In this document: piece after piece, positions 32,350 to 44,480 of the stretch | Layout of the letters: every line of letters starts with the position of its first letter | Position numbering within the stretch: position 1 is the first letter of the stretch | Source of the DNA: Phymatolithon calcareum | Taxonomy: Eukaryota > Rhodophyta > Florideophyceae > Hapalidiales | Length of the DNA stretch: 64,000 nucleotides | Assembly (NCBI GenBank): GCA_977006965.1 | Contig: OZ345383.1 | Coordinates: 868,001 to 932,000 of the forward strand | Direction of reading: 5' to 3' | The notes under the pieces: model-generated | What the model was told of the DNA's origin: nothing | Seen by the model: only the letters and a program-made list of their open reading frames with translations | The model's database searches: none | Program-made: the position numbers and the translations under genes

Positions 32350-34689
32350 TTGAAGAGGCAGAGAGAGACTCTAGCACTAGGCCTGGAACTACAAATGAGA
32401 AGACACCAAACACTTCCGGGGCTCATCAAGAGGAAACCTCGGAAAATTCTATTTAAGAAAAAGGGGCGTTTGGCAACCTTCAATGTTGGAGGCTCTCCGG
32501 AGACCTTAGCATACATAGAGAAAATGATGAAAAATCACGGAATAGACATGGCTGCAATAACTGAAACTCCCTTGAGACCAGAAGGAAATACTCGATCTTA
32601 TTTCTTCTCTATGAAGGCAATGCGCCCACCTCCACAGAGTGGGCGAAATTCTGGAGGGGTTTCGTTATTCTTTCGGAAGCACTTCGGGAGCTGTCTGATC
32701 TTTAAACACGCAGAGAAAAATTTTCAACTGATTATCGCCCAAGTGGGGGAGATAAAAGCGGGAGCTGTGTACATATCCCCGGCAGCAACCAGAACGGAAA
32801 CCGAGAGATGTCTGATCATTGTCAATACGTACGCACGAGGAAAGGCAATTGTGTGCGGCGACTGGAATGCTCGGCACCTAAGGTGGGATCTCCGCTCAAA
32901 TAGGAGAGGAAACCAGCTCTTCCGTTGGGCAAAAGCAAAGAACTGGGATGTCCGACCTTGGACAGGTTTCAGCTTCCGAACCAAGCGGCTCAAGAGCAAC
33001 ATCGACTTTTTCGCAACAAAAAGAATTGAGACAGCAACGGTCTGCTCACCAGCAGACGTTAAGACAGGTAATACGCACCAACAACCAGTGACGAAAAGTT
33101 TTCTGACTCGCCAAAACCGTACAAGAGCTCAAAAACCACGAATATCGGTTAAAATTGGAGACATGACGAAAAACAAGAAAATTTTCGGGAACTACGGGAC
33201 GGCCATTCCAGGAATCCTCGATGATCTGAAACGGTGCAGCATTCGACAGGAACTAGATCGTCTTTACGAAAAAATTGTAGATAAGCTATGTGAGCCGTGG
33301 AGAGAAAAGAGAACTACCCCACCACGATACAAACCGTTTTAGAAAGCTCAAGAGCAGGATACAGAGGAGGCATAGAAGCGATATGAGGACTCTCGTAAAG
33401 ATATTCGCAAGTTGATGAACAGAAGGAAGCGGTAGCAGTATCAAGACTACATAGACGATCTTGAGGAAAAGGATGGGTCCAAGGAAATTGAACAAATCTC
33501 AAGAATGCAGAAGATGAGAACACGAAGAACTTCTAGGAACAAGATGACCAGCCGTTCATTGCATAAAACGCTGTTCACGGCGCACGTGTACCAGACATGT
33601 CGACATGTCGGGGGATGGCGACCAAGACCTTCGCACTTTGACTGTCCTCCTCAAATGCGGAATCTTATCAAACTAGCAAGCCTGAAAGCTCCAACCAGAA
33701 AGGCCACAGGCCTGGACGGAGTGAAGACCAAATGTTGAAAATGGACCTGGAGGAATGTACAGACCTATGCTATGAGTTATGGACAGCTTGCGGCAGATGC
33801 GGAACACTTCCAACATCGTGGATGAAAGCTCTCTTGGTCCGCTGCACAAGAAAGGAAACCATGAATATCCAAAACATTTCCGACCCATATCCTTTCTGAG
33901 TCAGGTTCGAAAGGTTGTTGAGTCCGCAATCGATGTTATGCTCCGTCAATGATACAAGAACCAGAACATCCAGCTGGGATTTCAAAAAGGGAAGAGTACA
34001 GAGCTCTCAATCTTGAGGGCGCTGGAACTACAAAAACGGGGGCAGCGATGCATCGCAGTATTGGACCTGAAGGCAGCGTGTCACACAGTGCCTAGACAAC
34101 ACTTGCAAGAGCGGATGAGATGGCTTCCACCATAAGAGCTATGCGCGATGATCGAACAATTGTTGATGCCTTCCTGGGTATCAACGGTGCGGGACCGGCA
34201 ACAGATGTGGCTCCTAATTGACAGAGGAGTACCTCAGGGGTCTCTGCTGAGTCCAAGTTTGTACAACCTTTTCATGGACTAATTCGCGGAAAGAATAAGC
34301 CGAGTGCCACGAGAAGTCACAGATGTAGCCGCAGTCCTCTTTGCGGAAGACGTTCTCCTATCAGAAAAGACAACAGCGAGACTAAAGAGACTGTTAAATA
34401 TTACATCAAAATGGGCAAGGGACAGGCAGATGGTTTGGAACACGAAAGTTGGGAAGAGCGAAGTTCTTCACTCGGACGACAAAAGATCACCCATTTTCAA
34501 GCTTGCAGGGAAAATGTGGCAAATGTCAAAGAAGTCTCATACCTTGGCATCTCACTCAGTAATGAGGGATTTACCGACACAAAAATGCTTGAGCGCATCC
34601 GGCACGCCAAGATCGCGGTATATCAACTGAGGTCCCTGGGTGTCTCGTTGCGGGCATTCAGCCCCTTGAAAGCAGTGAAGACATACAAG

Positions 34690-36143
34690 CAGGGCTCGGA
34701 CCCAATGTATTTGGATTGCAATACATTGCAATATGGAATTGCAATTTGAAATTGCGGAGAGCTCCGGTATTGAAATTCTTATTGCATCGTCGAGGCTCCA
34801 TCCATATGCTACGTGAAGTCTCGTCACGCGAACGGACACGTTTCATTAGCTTACCGGCTAAAATCGAAATGCGGCTCGAATTTAAGCTTGCCAAAGGCAT
34901 CAGCTGTGCGTACAACGTAGTGATGAAGTGTTACGTAGACTGCGAAACACAGCATCAAGCGGTGTACAATACAGTATCAATAACGGCAATCATTCTCACC
35001 TGATGTACACTCCACGGAGCACGAAGGCGCCTAGTCTCCATGAGAAAGCTGAGCCCTAAAGAAATCGTGTTCGCATTAATGCCGTTCGTTTGCAATGTGA
35101 AGCGGCACGTGTTCGAGAGAACGACCGGCGCCTCGGTCGAGAGAGCCTGCCTCCAGCATCGGTGCCTGAGGCCGAGCTGCCACACTCCTATCGTATCATT
35201 CATCGAGAAGACCGGCTACAGGAATCCATACGACCACCTCAAGCGATGCTACGCCAAAGGCCAAACCCCATCTGAACAAGACACAACTCTACAGCGCCTC
35301 TGCAACGAGGCGCTGCTCGCGATGCAGCAGAAAGGCGGTATAATACGCTCCCACTTTCGAATTCCGATCTATGTCTGCGTACGAAAAAGCGGTGCATGCG
35401 TATATTCGACTGAATTTCATGAAAAATCAGCCGTTGGCGCACGTTGAAGACACCGAAGTGCGCAAGTTATGTCGCCATGTCAAGCTATCCGTCAGTAAGG
35501 TCTTCCGTGTGCTCTTTTACATCGTCGAGCTCGTTGAGAGCCGAATTGCTGCCGAACTGGATGGTACTCACGGTGCTATACTGTACGAGGGGTAGTCTTG
35601 GAACAGCGTGCATTATGTTGCGGCTATCGCTTCATATTGCACTACGACTACGTCTCGTATAGATGTTCGCTCGACATCGATCGTCGTGCCTCGCCTTATA
35701 TTTCTGGAAATGTCTTCAACGGGCCAGATTGCCTCAGAGGACACAGAAGATTGTGAAACCACTGCTGAAGCCGCTACTTTCAACGCCGAGGGACACATTT
35801 AATTTTTACGTGAGGCACTCGTTTTCCTCAAAGTGGACGACCGATTCTGGAATGACCAAATTGTGAGCGAGGCGATCAACGGATCGCGCTCGGAGAAGGC
35901 GGAAATCAAAGCCCACGAGGTCACGAAAGAGCTCATAGAAGGGAGCTACATGTAATTTCCATGCTGCACGCGAGGTAGTTTAATGTTTGATGGAAATTTT
36001 CCTTCTTGAGGTAAAGTAGACTACCCTTGATTGCCCGCCTTGGTGCATTGCAATAGTCATTGCAAGATTCAGCTCGGAGCAATTCGTATTGCGCATTGCA
36101 ACTCGAGGAGCAAGCTATTGCAATTGAATTGTTCCGAGCCCTG
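34690..36143 (+). mobile_element. hAT DNA transposon in LINE B, 8-bp TSD
   Basis: The inverted ends CAGGGCTCGGA (34690-34700) and TCCGAGCCCTG (36133-36143) are flanked by perfect CATACAAG repeats at 34682-34689 and 36144-36151. The 8-bp TSD and CAGGG-starting TIR are diagnostic of hAT. Removing the element and one TSD restores an uninterrupted LINE B frame across the site. The subterminal regions are full of TTGCAAT words (34720-34745, 36045-36130), likely transposase-binding repeats. Confidence 0.9.
34990..35800 (+). pseudogene. hAT transposase N-terminal half, broken
   Basis: In the first frame (35040-35447) CHTPIVSFIEKTGYRNPYDH followed by LKRC resembles a BED-type zinc finger, and QRLCNEALLAMQQKGG follows. 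The second frame (35371-35595) reads MSAYEKAVHAYIRLNFMKNQ, PLAHVEDTEVR and then GTHGAILYEG, and another frame adds HYVAAIASYC. These resemble the region before and at the first catalytic segment of hAT transposases; I recognise the pattern from protist members. The dimerisation (hATC) domain is absent, so this is a deletion derivative mobilised, if at all, in trans. Confidence 0.65.
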
Positions 36144-36905
36144 CATACAAGGCGTTGATACAACCAAGATGGGAGCATGCCATGCACCTGGCGCCATGGA
36201 CGCCGAGAGTCCAGACAGCTATCACACAAGGGGAGAAGACATTTTTAGCACAAGTATTCGGTCCAATATCGAAAAACCGCTATGTCAGACTTCGCCTTCT
36301 TTGCCGAATTCAAAACGCCGAAAACAGGAGACTCTTTCTAGCAGTCAGAATGCTGGAACGAGCCAGTGCAAAGAAAAGGAGCCTTCTGGACGTCCCAATC
36401 GAGGAAAGAGATGTGGATGAACTGCAATGGGTTAGTCGAGACATATCGGCAATGCTACAGTACACCCTATTCGAGACGGCACTGACTTTCCTCAAGCAGG
36501 GAGTTTCAGCAAAATCGATGCGGACCTTGCTCTTCAAAGACGAAGGAGACGTCTCGGAGTCCAACAGAAAGAGAAAAATTCCGTGCGATCTGCCGAGATC
36601 CACCCCGGCGATCATCAGACTCCAGAAAACAAGGCACCTCCAATTAGCGGTAAGGTGGGCATTCGGTCGGCCCCCCCCTCCGCCCAACGAGCACATCACT
36701 TCTCAAAGACAAATTCGGTGATACTGTAACAATCCTCATGAGCAACTCGGAAGAATACCTCGGAAGATATAAACTGGCCAAAGAGGATATTAATATCACT
36801 GAAAAGCTCTAGACAAGCTACTTTTCTTCACTATCGTCTTTTACGACGACATGGAGTAGACAAGGCGTCAGTTGAGGAAATCTGATCAGTGGACTCCAAG
36901 CTTTT

Positions 36906-36930
36906 CCCTCCGCCCTTTTTCCTGGAGAAG
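36906..36930 (+). repeat. LINE B 3' stem-loop
   Basis: CTCC (36908-36911) can pair with GGAG (36924-36927). The aligned position in the 48.7-kb copy forms CCCACATC/GATGTGGG with the same flanking words (AAGCTTTTCC before, GTTTTTGCAGCTAGGGC after), so the stem region is maintained with different sequence. Confidence 0.5.
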
Positions 36931-37074
36931 GTTTTTGCAGCTAGGGCTACGACGTTTACCCGGTTTACAAGTATTTGAATAGATGATCGAAGCTACAACG
37001 TAGCTGCTGAAACGCATCTCCCTTGCAGTCAAATGAGTGTTACTGAGGGCGTTTAATAAATTCCAAATTCAAAA

Positions 37075-37335
37075 ATATAGCAGAGACCCGCTTTGGGGAA
37101 AATCAGTATTGGATGCCTACTTTGGTGTCTAATGGATGATTAAACCTGCTTATGCTACAACGCATTTTACCCTTATCGAGGGTGAGTCCTGCACTTGAAA
37201 AGAAGTGCAAGGGACTCAGATAAAGCCCTTAGCAGGGAAAAAATGCGAATCAAGGAGGCTGGAAGTTATCGGAGTTAGCTAGCTTAGCTCAACAAGCCAA
37301 ACGCGGCACATTTGTCGCAAGATGAGGTTTTGGGA
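37075..37335 (+). pseudogene. LINE C copy split by LINE B, right part and 3' end
   Basis: Immediately after the TSD the frame reads DPLWGKSVLDAYFGV, matching LINE C copies, then degrades. The 3' end GAGGTTTTGGGAGCTTGCAGC (37326 onward, partly) corresponds to GAGGCCTTGGGAGCTTTTAAA in other copies. Confidence 0.65.
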
Positions 37336-40300
37336 GCTTGCAGCTCACAATTGGCAATGGAACAAGACCCTTTTTCTCGTTTTGGCATCTGCGAAAATTC
37401 AGTTTGAGAATTAGTACAGAGGGCCATTCGCATAACAGAATTATTGAAGGAAAAAACAACTTACAACGGGTTTTGAAGAACAGTCGGCTGTTTGTACATC
37501 TATCTATTGTAAAGCCTTATGAAGTATGATATGTCTCTTACAAGTAGTGCACTGTTTTCCTAAACAACTGCATTATTTTTTAAAGTATATCATATGATAT
37601 AAATTTTATAGTTTCTCAATTTTCTCCATTCCACAATTACGTTTAGTGATTGAAGTTATAGATATCTTCGAGCAAGAGCTTTTCAGCTCGTTGAATGATA
37701 GCACATGAATAAGTTGTTCGCTAAAAAAGGTTGGACATATAAAAAAGAAGCAAGGCAACAGTGTGTCAATGATAAAAATACAACAATAGGAGGGAATGAT
37801 TTACCACTATCACGAATTCAATTCACTCAGTCTTCAATTGGGAAATGGGAGGATCGAAGGTTTGAATGCTCTCTAGTATTTTGATAAAGCCACTTCCGTA
37901 TCAAAACTAATGAAAAATGGAAGCGAAAAGGATGTTTGATGGTTTTATTTAAAAGACTCCGAAACTTTACCTTGTAGTTGCAGTGTCGCTTTTAGCTCTG
38001 GTCACATACAGACTCCTTAATTCTCATTTCTCTGGCAAACAGGACTCTTTTGAGTTCCCTGGACCGCTATTTAACGTCAGGACGCACCTTCGATTCAAGT
38101 GAACTACGTTGTAGCGCAAGCAGTTCAGTCACTTTTGTGCTATTAAAGTAGGCAGCTAGTACTGATATTATCTAATTCTGGGATCGTTTGAATGCTAGCA
38201 TTAGACACCTTGGACGTGCCGTGCTTTCCTTTCCATAAAGGGGTCCCGGAGAATTAATCGATTCTTCAGTAGTGATTTGTACCTATCTGCCTTCTTCCTG
38301 CTGCCATACATCAGTGATTTTTCTCGTCGCCCATTCTTCGGTACGGTTCCATTCTCCTTTCGAGGACTGCCTCTTAGCAAGTCTTCATATGGGTTGAGAT
38401 CCTCAGTAACAATAGTGACTGCAAATTTATGTTCACTTATCCAATATTATTCTGCCCTCCCAGACTCCAGGAATGCTTTTTTGACTCATTCGTCTCCTTT
38501 TCGATAGTACTCAGTAGACGTTGGAGTCGCATTCATCAGCGGTGGTGTTCGGCATCATTTTCGATGGAAGGGAAAGTCAAATGGCTAGTGCTAGGTACAG
38601 CGATATTAACTGCTTTCTCCCAAATGCTACACGGAAATTTGATCTGGAGGAAGGCCATAATCTTGAAGGAATAACAGAGAAGTCGCTCATGATTTAGAAT
38701 CAAATCTTTGTTTTTTGCAGACAATCGTATGAGCCCGATAGTGCACTGAACGCACTATCCCACGATGTCAGAATACCAGCGTTTCGAAGACGCAAAAGGC
38801 TGTTGCGGGAAACATCATGGAAGAGTGATCTTGTCAACGTGACGCTCGAGACTCCACATCACTTCCACTTGATGACATGAACTGCGTGGATATAAAAAAG
38901 GTTGTATGGAGGGCCTACTTCGTCCTGCTCCTTACGCAACAGCAATGGGGATAATACGCCGACGCTCGGACAGGTGTGTGCAATATAGAGCAGAAAGATC
39001 GCACTGGTATCTAGAACTTCTTTGTCATAAAGTTGGAAGCAAACGAAACATTCAACCTCAACGCAGTTCCGTGTATCCATCAATATTGGAGTTTGGATGG
39101 ACGACCAGAAAATAGATAGATCAAAAAAGGCGGATAGAGCCAAGAAAGATATTACATATCTTTCTTTGCTCTATCCAAGGTTTTTTATTTAATTACATAC
39201 GTCCTCGGCACAGCCGCGCAAACGTGAATTGCATTTCGCAACGGATTGCTGCCGTATTTAGAGAATGTCTGTTATCATTTGCCTTGGAAGGGTACTCTTG
39301 AAGACTTCTTGCTTACAGCCTGGACAGGAGAAACGAGGCGTCTGCAGAGGTACATGGCTGAGGACTGAGTCGGCGAGTGCTTACATATGGGACCTTGGAG
39401 AATCGGGCGTCTCCGGCTGAATTGTTGAAGACCTTTGCGTTGAAGTGTATGCTAGAGAGGAGCTGACGCTTCGAAAGTAGTCGCGGAAGGGTGCCATTGA
39501 TGAAGACTCTGGGACAAGTGTGCTCTTCATTAGTCTGAGATACAAACTGTCAGCTTAAACTTGAATCATGGCAGAACATAGACACGTTGCTCATCCATGG
39601 ACACTTGCTCACTATTTTTCGACACTTCTTTCAGAAGGTCTAATCATTCGTTTTGGAATCCTTGGACCAAGCTGCCAGCTTTGCAACTGAAAGAACGGCG
39701 ATTGGCAAAGACGGAGGCTAAAAGGGCACACCAGAGTTGTATGATTTTTTTCTCCTAGTATGCGGCACCAGGTACATTGGGTGCAGCTATCAATAAAGAG
39801 TACTTGGAATAAGAACGTTCTACGAGCTACTAGATACTTTTCGACAAATTCCGGACCATTACTTGTCCAATGGGTCCACGAGCGCAGTCGTGGCGATTGT
39901 TTAATAATCATTTCCACTTCCAATATTAGTCAGTACGCACAGATAATTAACATATACCATACTGTACATTCGATCGCATTCAGTCCCTACAATTTAGGGA
40001 AATATTTTGCGTGGCCTGAGAACTAGCGTTTGAGTTCCTACAACCGCTTGTACAGCAAATGATGGCATGAGGTGCTTGTTCCTGGAGCCGGGGCCGCGTG
40101 AACATCGCAAAGACGTGCTTTTCCCAAATTGAACATACACCTGAACAGAAGTTTCTCTGGAGCGCTAAATATTTCCCATTTGTTTAAGCAATTCTCGCTC
40201 CGAAAAGATTGGGGGGCGCGGAACAGAATCTGGCCGAGTAGGCAATTCCATCCAAATTTGAACCAGGTGATGCGCAAGCGAGACAAATGCAGTCTAATCG

Positions 40301-42563
40301 TCGTCGAAAATGCTCACGACTCCGCAGAGATCCGAATCGTATTTGGAGTCTGTTGTGCAATCTCATGAGGGGGATGTTAGCCGGGGAGTGCAAGAGCCTT
40401 ACCAAGGACCGCAGAATCGCATTTAGCCAGAGGATCATGCTGACGATCGCCGCAGCGCAACAGCCAATATTGCGAAACTATAGGCAAAGCTAACTACATC
40501 TGGATCTCATGATGTAAGGAAAGCAATCCGTCGGCAAGAGGATCATGCGGCTGAATATTCCAACTTTTGGAAACTTATTAGTTTCCAAGAGCTGGAACTT
40601 TCAATGTCATATCACGTTAAATTACTTTTTTGTTTTTTCTTTTTAGAAAAAGAAAAAAACAGAATTTACGGACTGTACGAATATACTACAAGGCAGCACA
40701 ACTACTTCCAACTGTAATCCGGGGGAGGTAGACCTAGCCGCTAGTATTCCACGGTTCAGATACCGGGTTCTGCACTCGCACATGTTCCGCCTTCATTCGT
40801 GCATTACTCAGTGAGAGCATTCACGGATAAGTTGCGAAGAGGAAACAGATGCGAGCTGATGCATGATGGTGCTTCATTTCGATATTCTGAAACAAGAACC
40901 ATTCTCATGAGTCAAGGAGTTTCTGAGCTCTTGCACATTCGGACTTTGTTGTTGAGACTATGCTTTACTGTCAGGTGAGTGTTGCGTTTGTGGGAAAGAT
41001 AGCATGCTCCCAGCAGCGCCTAAAGTGAATAAGATATGCTTGTGTGCAACTTTTTAGAAGCCGTTCTCTCGAGAGGGAGTCAAACCCATCCTGACGCTCT
41101 GCGATGGCCACGGAGGTGAAAAGTTTCTTCCGATGGAGCAAACATCAACAATCGTAATCAGTTCTTCGTTTTCTGTCGTTCTTGAAGCTGCCTCGCCCCG
41201 TTTTTCCCTCCCGAGACACTTGCTGAGTGTCTTCGCCCTGTATCTTGACGTCCGCGAACTGCAGATAGGCAATTTTCGATACCGTTCATGTGCTTTTCTT
41301 CATGCATTCATCCCGATTCCGTACGATACATTTAGTTCATTGCCCTGATGATGTGTCCGCCCTGTCGATAAAGCGCGACTCCTCTCAGATCTATTGCGAA
41401 ACCACGACGGCACTCATTCTGAAGGTATATGTGCCTGAGCTCGCAACTACCGAAACTATCCATGTCCCAGTTTGAAAGGCAACTCTCTGTAACGCTTCAT
41501 AGAGCCATTGGCGGATGTCAGACGGAGGGGCGGGAATTATTTTCATGATGATAAGTTCTCTCGCATGATGTGATGGATAGCGGTTAGCCGTGCATGGAAA
41601 ATGACCGTGATCTTCTCCTTGCTTTCAAAAAAAGACGAATCGGATCAGAGTGGGACATTTCTCGCGATCTATTTAACACTTCCATTTCCACACGTATTTC
41701 TACGCACATGCGTCGTTCCACACTTCGTCCTCGAACACGCTTGTTTGGCAAAGTATCATGTTACAGATCATCTAGACAGAATATTATTCTAATTCTTGTA
41801 TTTCATTCTTACGCGCTGTAAATATTATTCGACCAAGGAAGGCAACGATGCTTAGGAGTTTAGGGAACTGTGCTCTTTTTCGCGAAAAATTTTGGGTGAT
41901 GAAAGACACGCCAAAATCGTGTGAATCCTTTTCCACTAGCGTAAACCTGGCAGTCTTTTTAGCGAAAAACAATTGAAAATAGCGCTAAATTCTTTTTTCA
42001 GTAACTCGGCAGGACACATTACATCGATCATTGGACCATCTCCAATCAGAATATTTAACATGCCATGCACATACGGAATGGATCTTCGCCAGCTGCTAAT
42101 TGGAAGGGGGATGTGTAACTCTATGATTTGACTATCCGCAATTCCATTATGAGCTAACATGTCCCGCCTTTCAGTAAATTTGCCAACATTCGCACTTTCC
42201 AATCTATTTACAGATGGAACTTTGCCCTGTGGACTTGGAACACGCGGCTTATCATATCCTTTACCTGCTGTATGCTACCCGCATCAGGATAGATCTCGTA
42301 ATCATAACATGATTCCGACATTGAGCAGATGTTTCGAGATTTTCGGCTTTCATTTTCCTCGCCCAATTGATTCATTGCTGTTCAATCGACACATCCTCAT
42401 TTGCTCGAATCCGACAGTTCACGGGAGAACCCCCAACCGAGTCGAGACTTTAACCTTTGTCTTTTCCACAAATCCTGTGCTACCCACGCAGCTCATTACA
42501 TAAGCCGCGCCAACTCCTCGATCACCAATTTTGCCACACAACTCGCATCACACAGCTGGCAAA
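37336..42563. other. 5.2-kb stretch without a supportable gene
   Basis: ORFs here are short and unconvincing. Three things stand out. An inverted repeat with 21-nt arms and one mismatch lies at 39132-39176. A purine/pyrimidine palindrome of about 30 bp lies at 40631-40661 (TGTTTTTTCTTTTT and its complement with one indel). Two overlapping frames at 41054-41475 look slightly protein-like (see rejected items). Confidence 0.4.
39132..39176. repeat. 21-bp inverted repeat
   Basis: Arms GGATAGAGCCAAGAAAGATAT-type at 39132-39152 and 39156-39176 with one mismatch and a TAC spacer. Confidence 0.8.
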
Positions 42564-44009
42564 ATGCAGACCTCACCTCCACTCCGTTCTCAACCGGAAT
42601 CCGACGTACCAGCCTCATGGCTTTCCCGTGGTATAACGACCTCACACCTGGAGCTTGTCTTCTCCCTCGCGCGTATTCCATGGGTGTGCGACTTCCTCTT
42701 CCGTCCCGACACCTCCGGTGATCTTGACACCATCTCCGGTCCGCTGCAACTCACAAATGGATGGGGCGCTGATGTGCGCGTGCACGTCCGCGATACAAAC
42801 GGTACATTCGCTGGTGCCCTGGATATGGACTTTGCCTTTCGCCTTGCGCTCATCCCCGCCGTCTCATGTGGCACACTGACAGTTGGCACAGCTATTCAAG
42901 AATCACCGCAACACACTCCTCATATCTCTGTCGGTCGTTTTGTGCGCGATGATGCAAATGGCGCTGTGTTTTTCATTGCACATCGTGCGGAAACCGCATG
43001 TACAGAGGTGCTGTTCATCTACCATGCATCAGCCATGCGTACCTCGAGATACTTTATGCGTTTCCATGCAGACGCATTTCGTGACATATTGCCCCCGACA
43101 GGTGAGAGCTTGCGGGTTTCTGCTCTATCTAGATGCCTTATTTACTGCACCTTGCAGAGTGAAGTTCGTGATTGTCCCATGTGTCGCAGTCCGACTAGTT
43201 TGCTTTGCAATTGCACCCTTGCCTTCATACCACCGAAGCACTCCGTCGATTTTGCTCCTCTTCGTGCAAACATGCAGGCCGTGATGGGTCGTTTTGAGGG
43301 AACCGGTGTTGGCGAACTATACGTAAATGGAGAGAGCATTGTTGCTCACTCCACATCCAAGGTTCATGTAATGCCTTCTTCAGACGGAAATCTGTTGCAA
43401 CGACTCGCCATGCTCGGGACACAGCAGCTCATGCTATCTGACCGTCCAAAACCATCGTTGCCGGGAATTGACTTCAACGAGCAGTCAAACGGTGTGTCGA
43501 AAGATTTCAACTACGTGCAATCATTGGAATCTATCATCCACGAGTCACTCGGCCATCCACAAACACCTCCGCCACCGTCGTGTTCGTCACTTCAGCTTCC
43601 TGGACTACACGCATCCGCAAACCCTATGCATTTTTCACCAGTCTCTGAATTAGGTGCACGATCAGAAAGCGAGAACCGGATCTGGAACGACAAATTGCAC
43701 AGCATGGCCCTGATGCACTCGCCGACGTCGAGTCAAGGATCTTCGGGACATGAGCGAACGCGAGGACCAAGAAGGGGACCAAGAAAACCTATATCGGAAG
43801 AGGTACTACGGGAGCGTGAAAGACGGAAACAGATTCGGATATTTAAGAATAGAGCTGCTGCTGCGAGGAGTAATGCGAGACGCAAGATGCAGAACGATGC
43901 ACTGAAGGGAGCGCTCGCTGAAGTTCGCGGACAAGCATTGCAATTGAGGGACAAACATATGGCTCTTCGAGAGGAAAATCTCCGGCTTAAAATGGCATTA
44001 CTGATGTAG
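42564..44009 (+). CDS. bZIP-like protein, paralog 2 (481 aa)
   Basis: Intronless. The first ATG of the open frame is at 42564 (MQTSPP), at the same place relative to the conserved domain as in the paralogs. It is the most diverged of the three: the N-terminal 30 residues differ, but HLELVFSLARIPWVCDFLF, SVGRFVRDDANGAVFF, TSRYFMRFH, CPMC, CNC and FNYVQSLESIIHESLG are all kept. The bZIP at the C terminus has FKNRAAAARSNARRK with Asn429 and, eight residues on, Asn437, followed by the leucine heptads and an end at ENLRLKMALLM. An AATAAA lies 17 nt after the stop (44026-44031). Conservation of protein despite clear nucleotide divergence argues that it is a working gene. Role as for paralog 1: probably nuclear, DNA-binding or dimerising, target unknown. 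Confidence 0.83.
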   Translation: MQTSPPLRSQPESDVPASWLSRGITTSHLELVFSLARIPWVCDFLFRPDTSGDLDTISGPLQLTNGWGADVRVHVRDTNGTFAGALDMDFAFRLALIPAVSCGTLTVGTAIQESPQHTPHISVGRFVRDDANGAVFFIAHRAETACTEVLFIYHASAMRTSRYFMRFHADAFRDILPPTGESLRVSALSRCLIYCTLQSEVRDCPMCRSPTSLLCNCTLAFIPPKHSVDFAPLRANMQAVMGRFEGTGVGELYVNGESIVAHSTSKVHVMPSSDGNLLQRLAMLGTQQLMLSDRPKPSLPGIDFNEQSNGVSKDFNYVQSLESIIHESLGHPQTPPPPSCSSLQLPGLHASANPMHFSPVSELGARSESENRIWNDKLHSMALMHSPTSSQGSSGHERTRGPRRGPRKPISEEVLRERERRKQIRIFKNRAAAARSNARRKMQNDALKGALAEVRGQALQLRDKHMALREENLRLKMALLM

Positions 44010-44294
44010 TTGGACAGCGGTTTGGAATAAATTGACATTCGAAGCAGTAAATGAAAGACAAGGGCGTCTTCAACGTCATTCTCAACGGCTAGTGTCTCGA
44101 AGATAGGTAAGGGACGTCACAGAGAGAACACATTTCACACAGCTATCTTGATTACAAGAATGGTCAAATAATGAGCCTCAATAGCTCAGAAGGATCTCAA
44201 TCGCTGCCTTTGAAGGCCTCTCAAAAACCACTATATTTGCAAACACTTTCTGGATACATTCAACTCCTGTTGGTTAATCTCTAGCAAAAGAAGA

Positions 44295-44480
44295 ATTGGG
44301 AGTTTTTATTTAAATGTTACCAGCGCATCTGCAGACGCTTGGGGAAACTTTGCGAAGACCATACGGCCATGGACAGGATCTTTCTTGGTTGAACGTTTGC
44401 ATGGTCGGGTGCGACTCGATTTGGTGGCATACCATAACTTACTTCTGACCCATAATTGGGCCTCGAGGACGAAAAATATT
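44295..44480 (-). repeat. family H 3' end
   Basis: Read on the minus strand, CCCCAAGCGTCTGCAGATGC and GGTAACATTTAAATAAAAAC match the family H tails at 20057 and 21620, with a short TTCTTTT tail. A second shared block (TTATGGGTCAGAAG, plus strand near 44447) matches 20170-20190. No TSD was identified. Confidence 0.6.

Larger units (their letters stand above)
32350..36840 (+). pseudogene. LINE B ORF2: APE endonuclease / reverse transcriptase, broken
   Basis: The endonuclease is well preserved (32350-33342 frame): RLATFNVGG, ITETPLRPEG, SGGVSLFF, CGDWNARH and SNIDFFATK. A stop follows PPRYKPF at 33342, and several stops and frameshifts occur through 34300. RT motif A is legible as VLDLKAA at about 34060, motif B as RGVPQGSLLSPSLYN (34225-34265), and motif C reads FAEDV at about 34340, so the first aspartate of FADD is Glu. 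The hAT insertion interrupts the frame at VKTYK; ALIQPRWEHAMHL resumes at 36152. The C-terminal domain runs to about 36720 and, frameshifted, to 36840. The element is dead, but its domain order is complete. Confidence 0.82.
30305..37074 (+). mobile_element. LINE 'B', close to full length, 12-bp TSD
   Basis: It is flanked by ATATAACAGAGA (30293-30304) and ATATAGCAGAGA (37075-37086), one mismatch apart. These flanks are two halves of one LINE C ORF (LTYNR to DPLWGKSVLDAYFGV), so the boundaries are well supported. It contains an ORF1 region (about 30449-31549), an ORF2 region (32350-36840), a 3' stem-loop (36908-36927) and an AATAAAT-rich end. A hAT element (34690-36143) is nested in ORF2; without it the LINE is about 5.3 kb. 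Another truncated copy of the family is at 48640-49130. Confidence 0.85.

Noticed and set aside
41054-41475. A plus-strand frame contains CDGHGGEKFLP, recalling the DGHGG signature of PP2C phosphatases, followed by another frame with KRDSSQIYCETTTALILKVYV.
   Set aside because: The DGHGG word stands alone: no other PP2C motif, no metal-binding aspartates in place, and the frame is short and ends in stops. Treated as chance or a relic too decayed to name.
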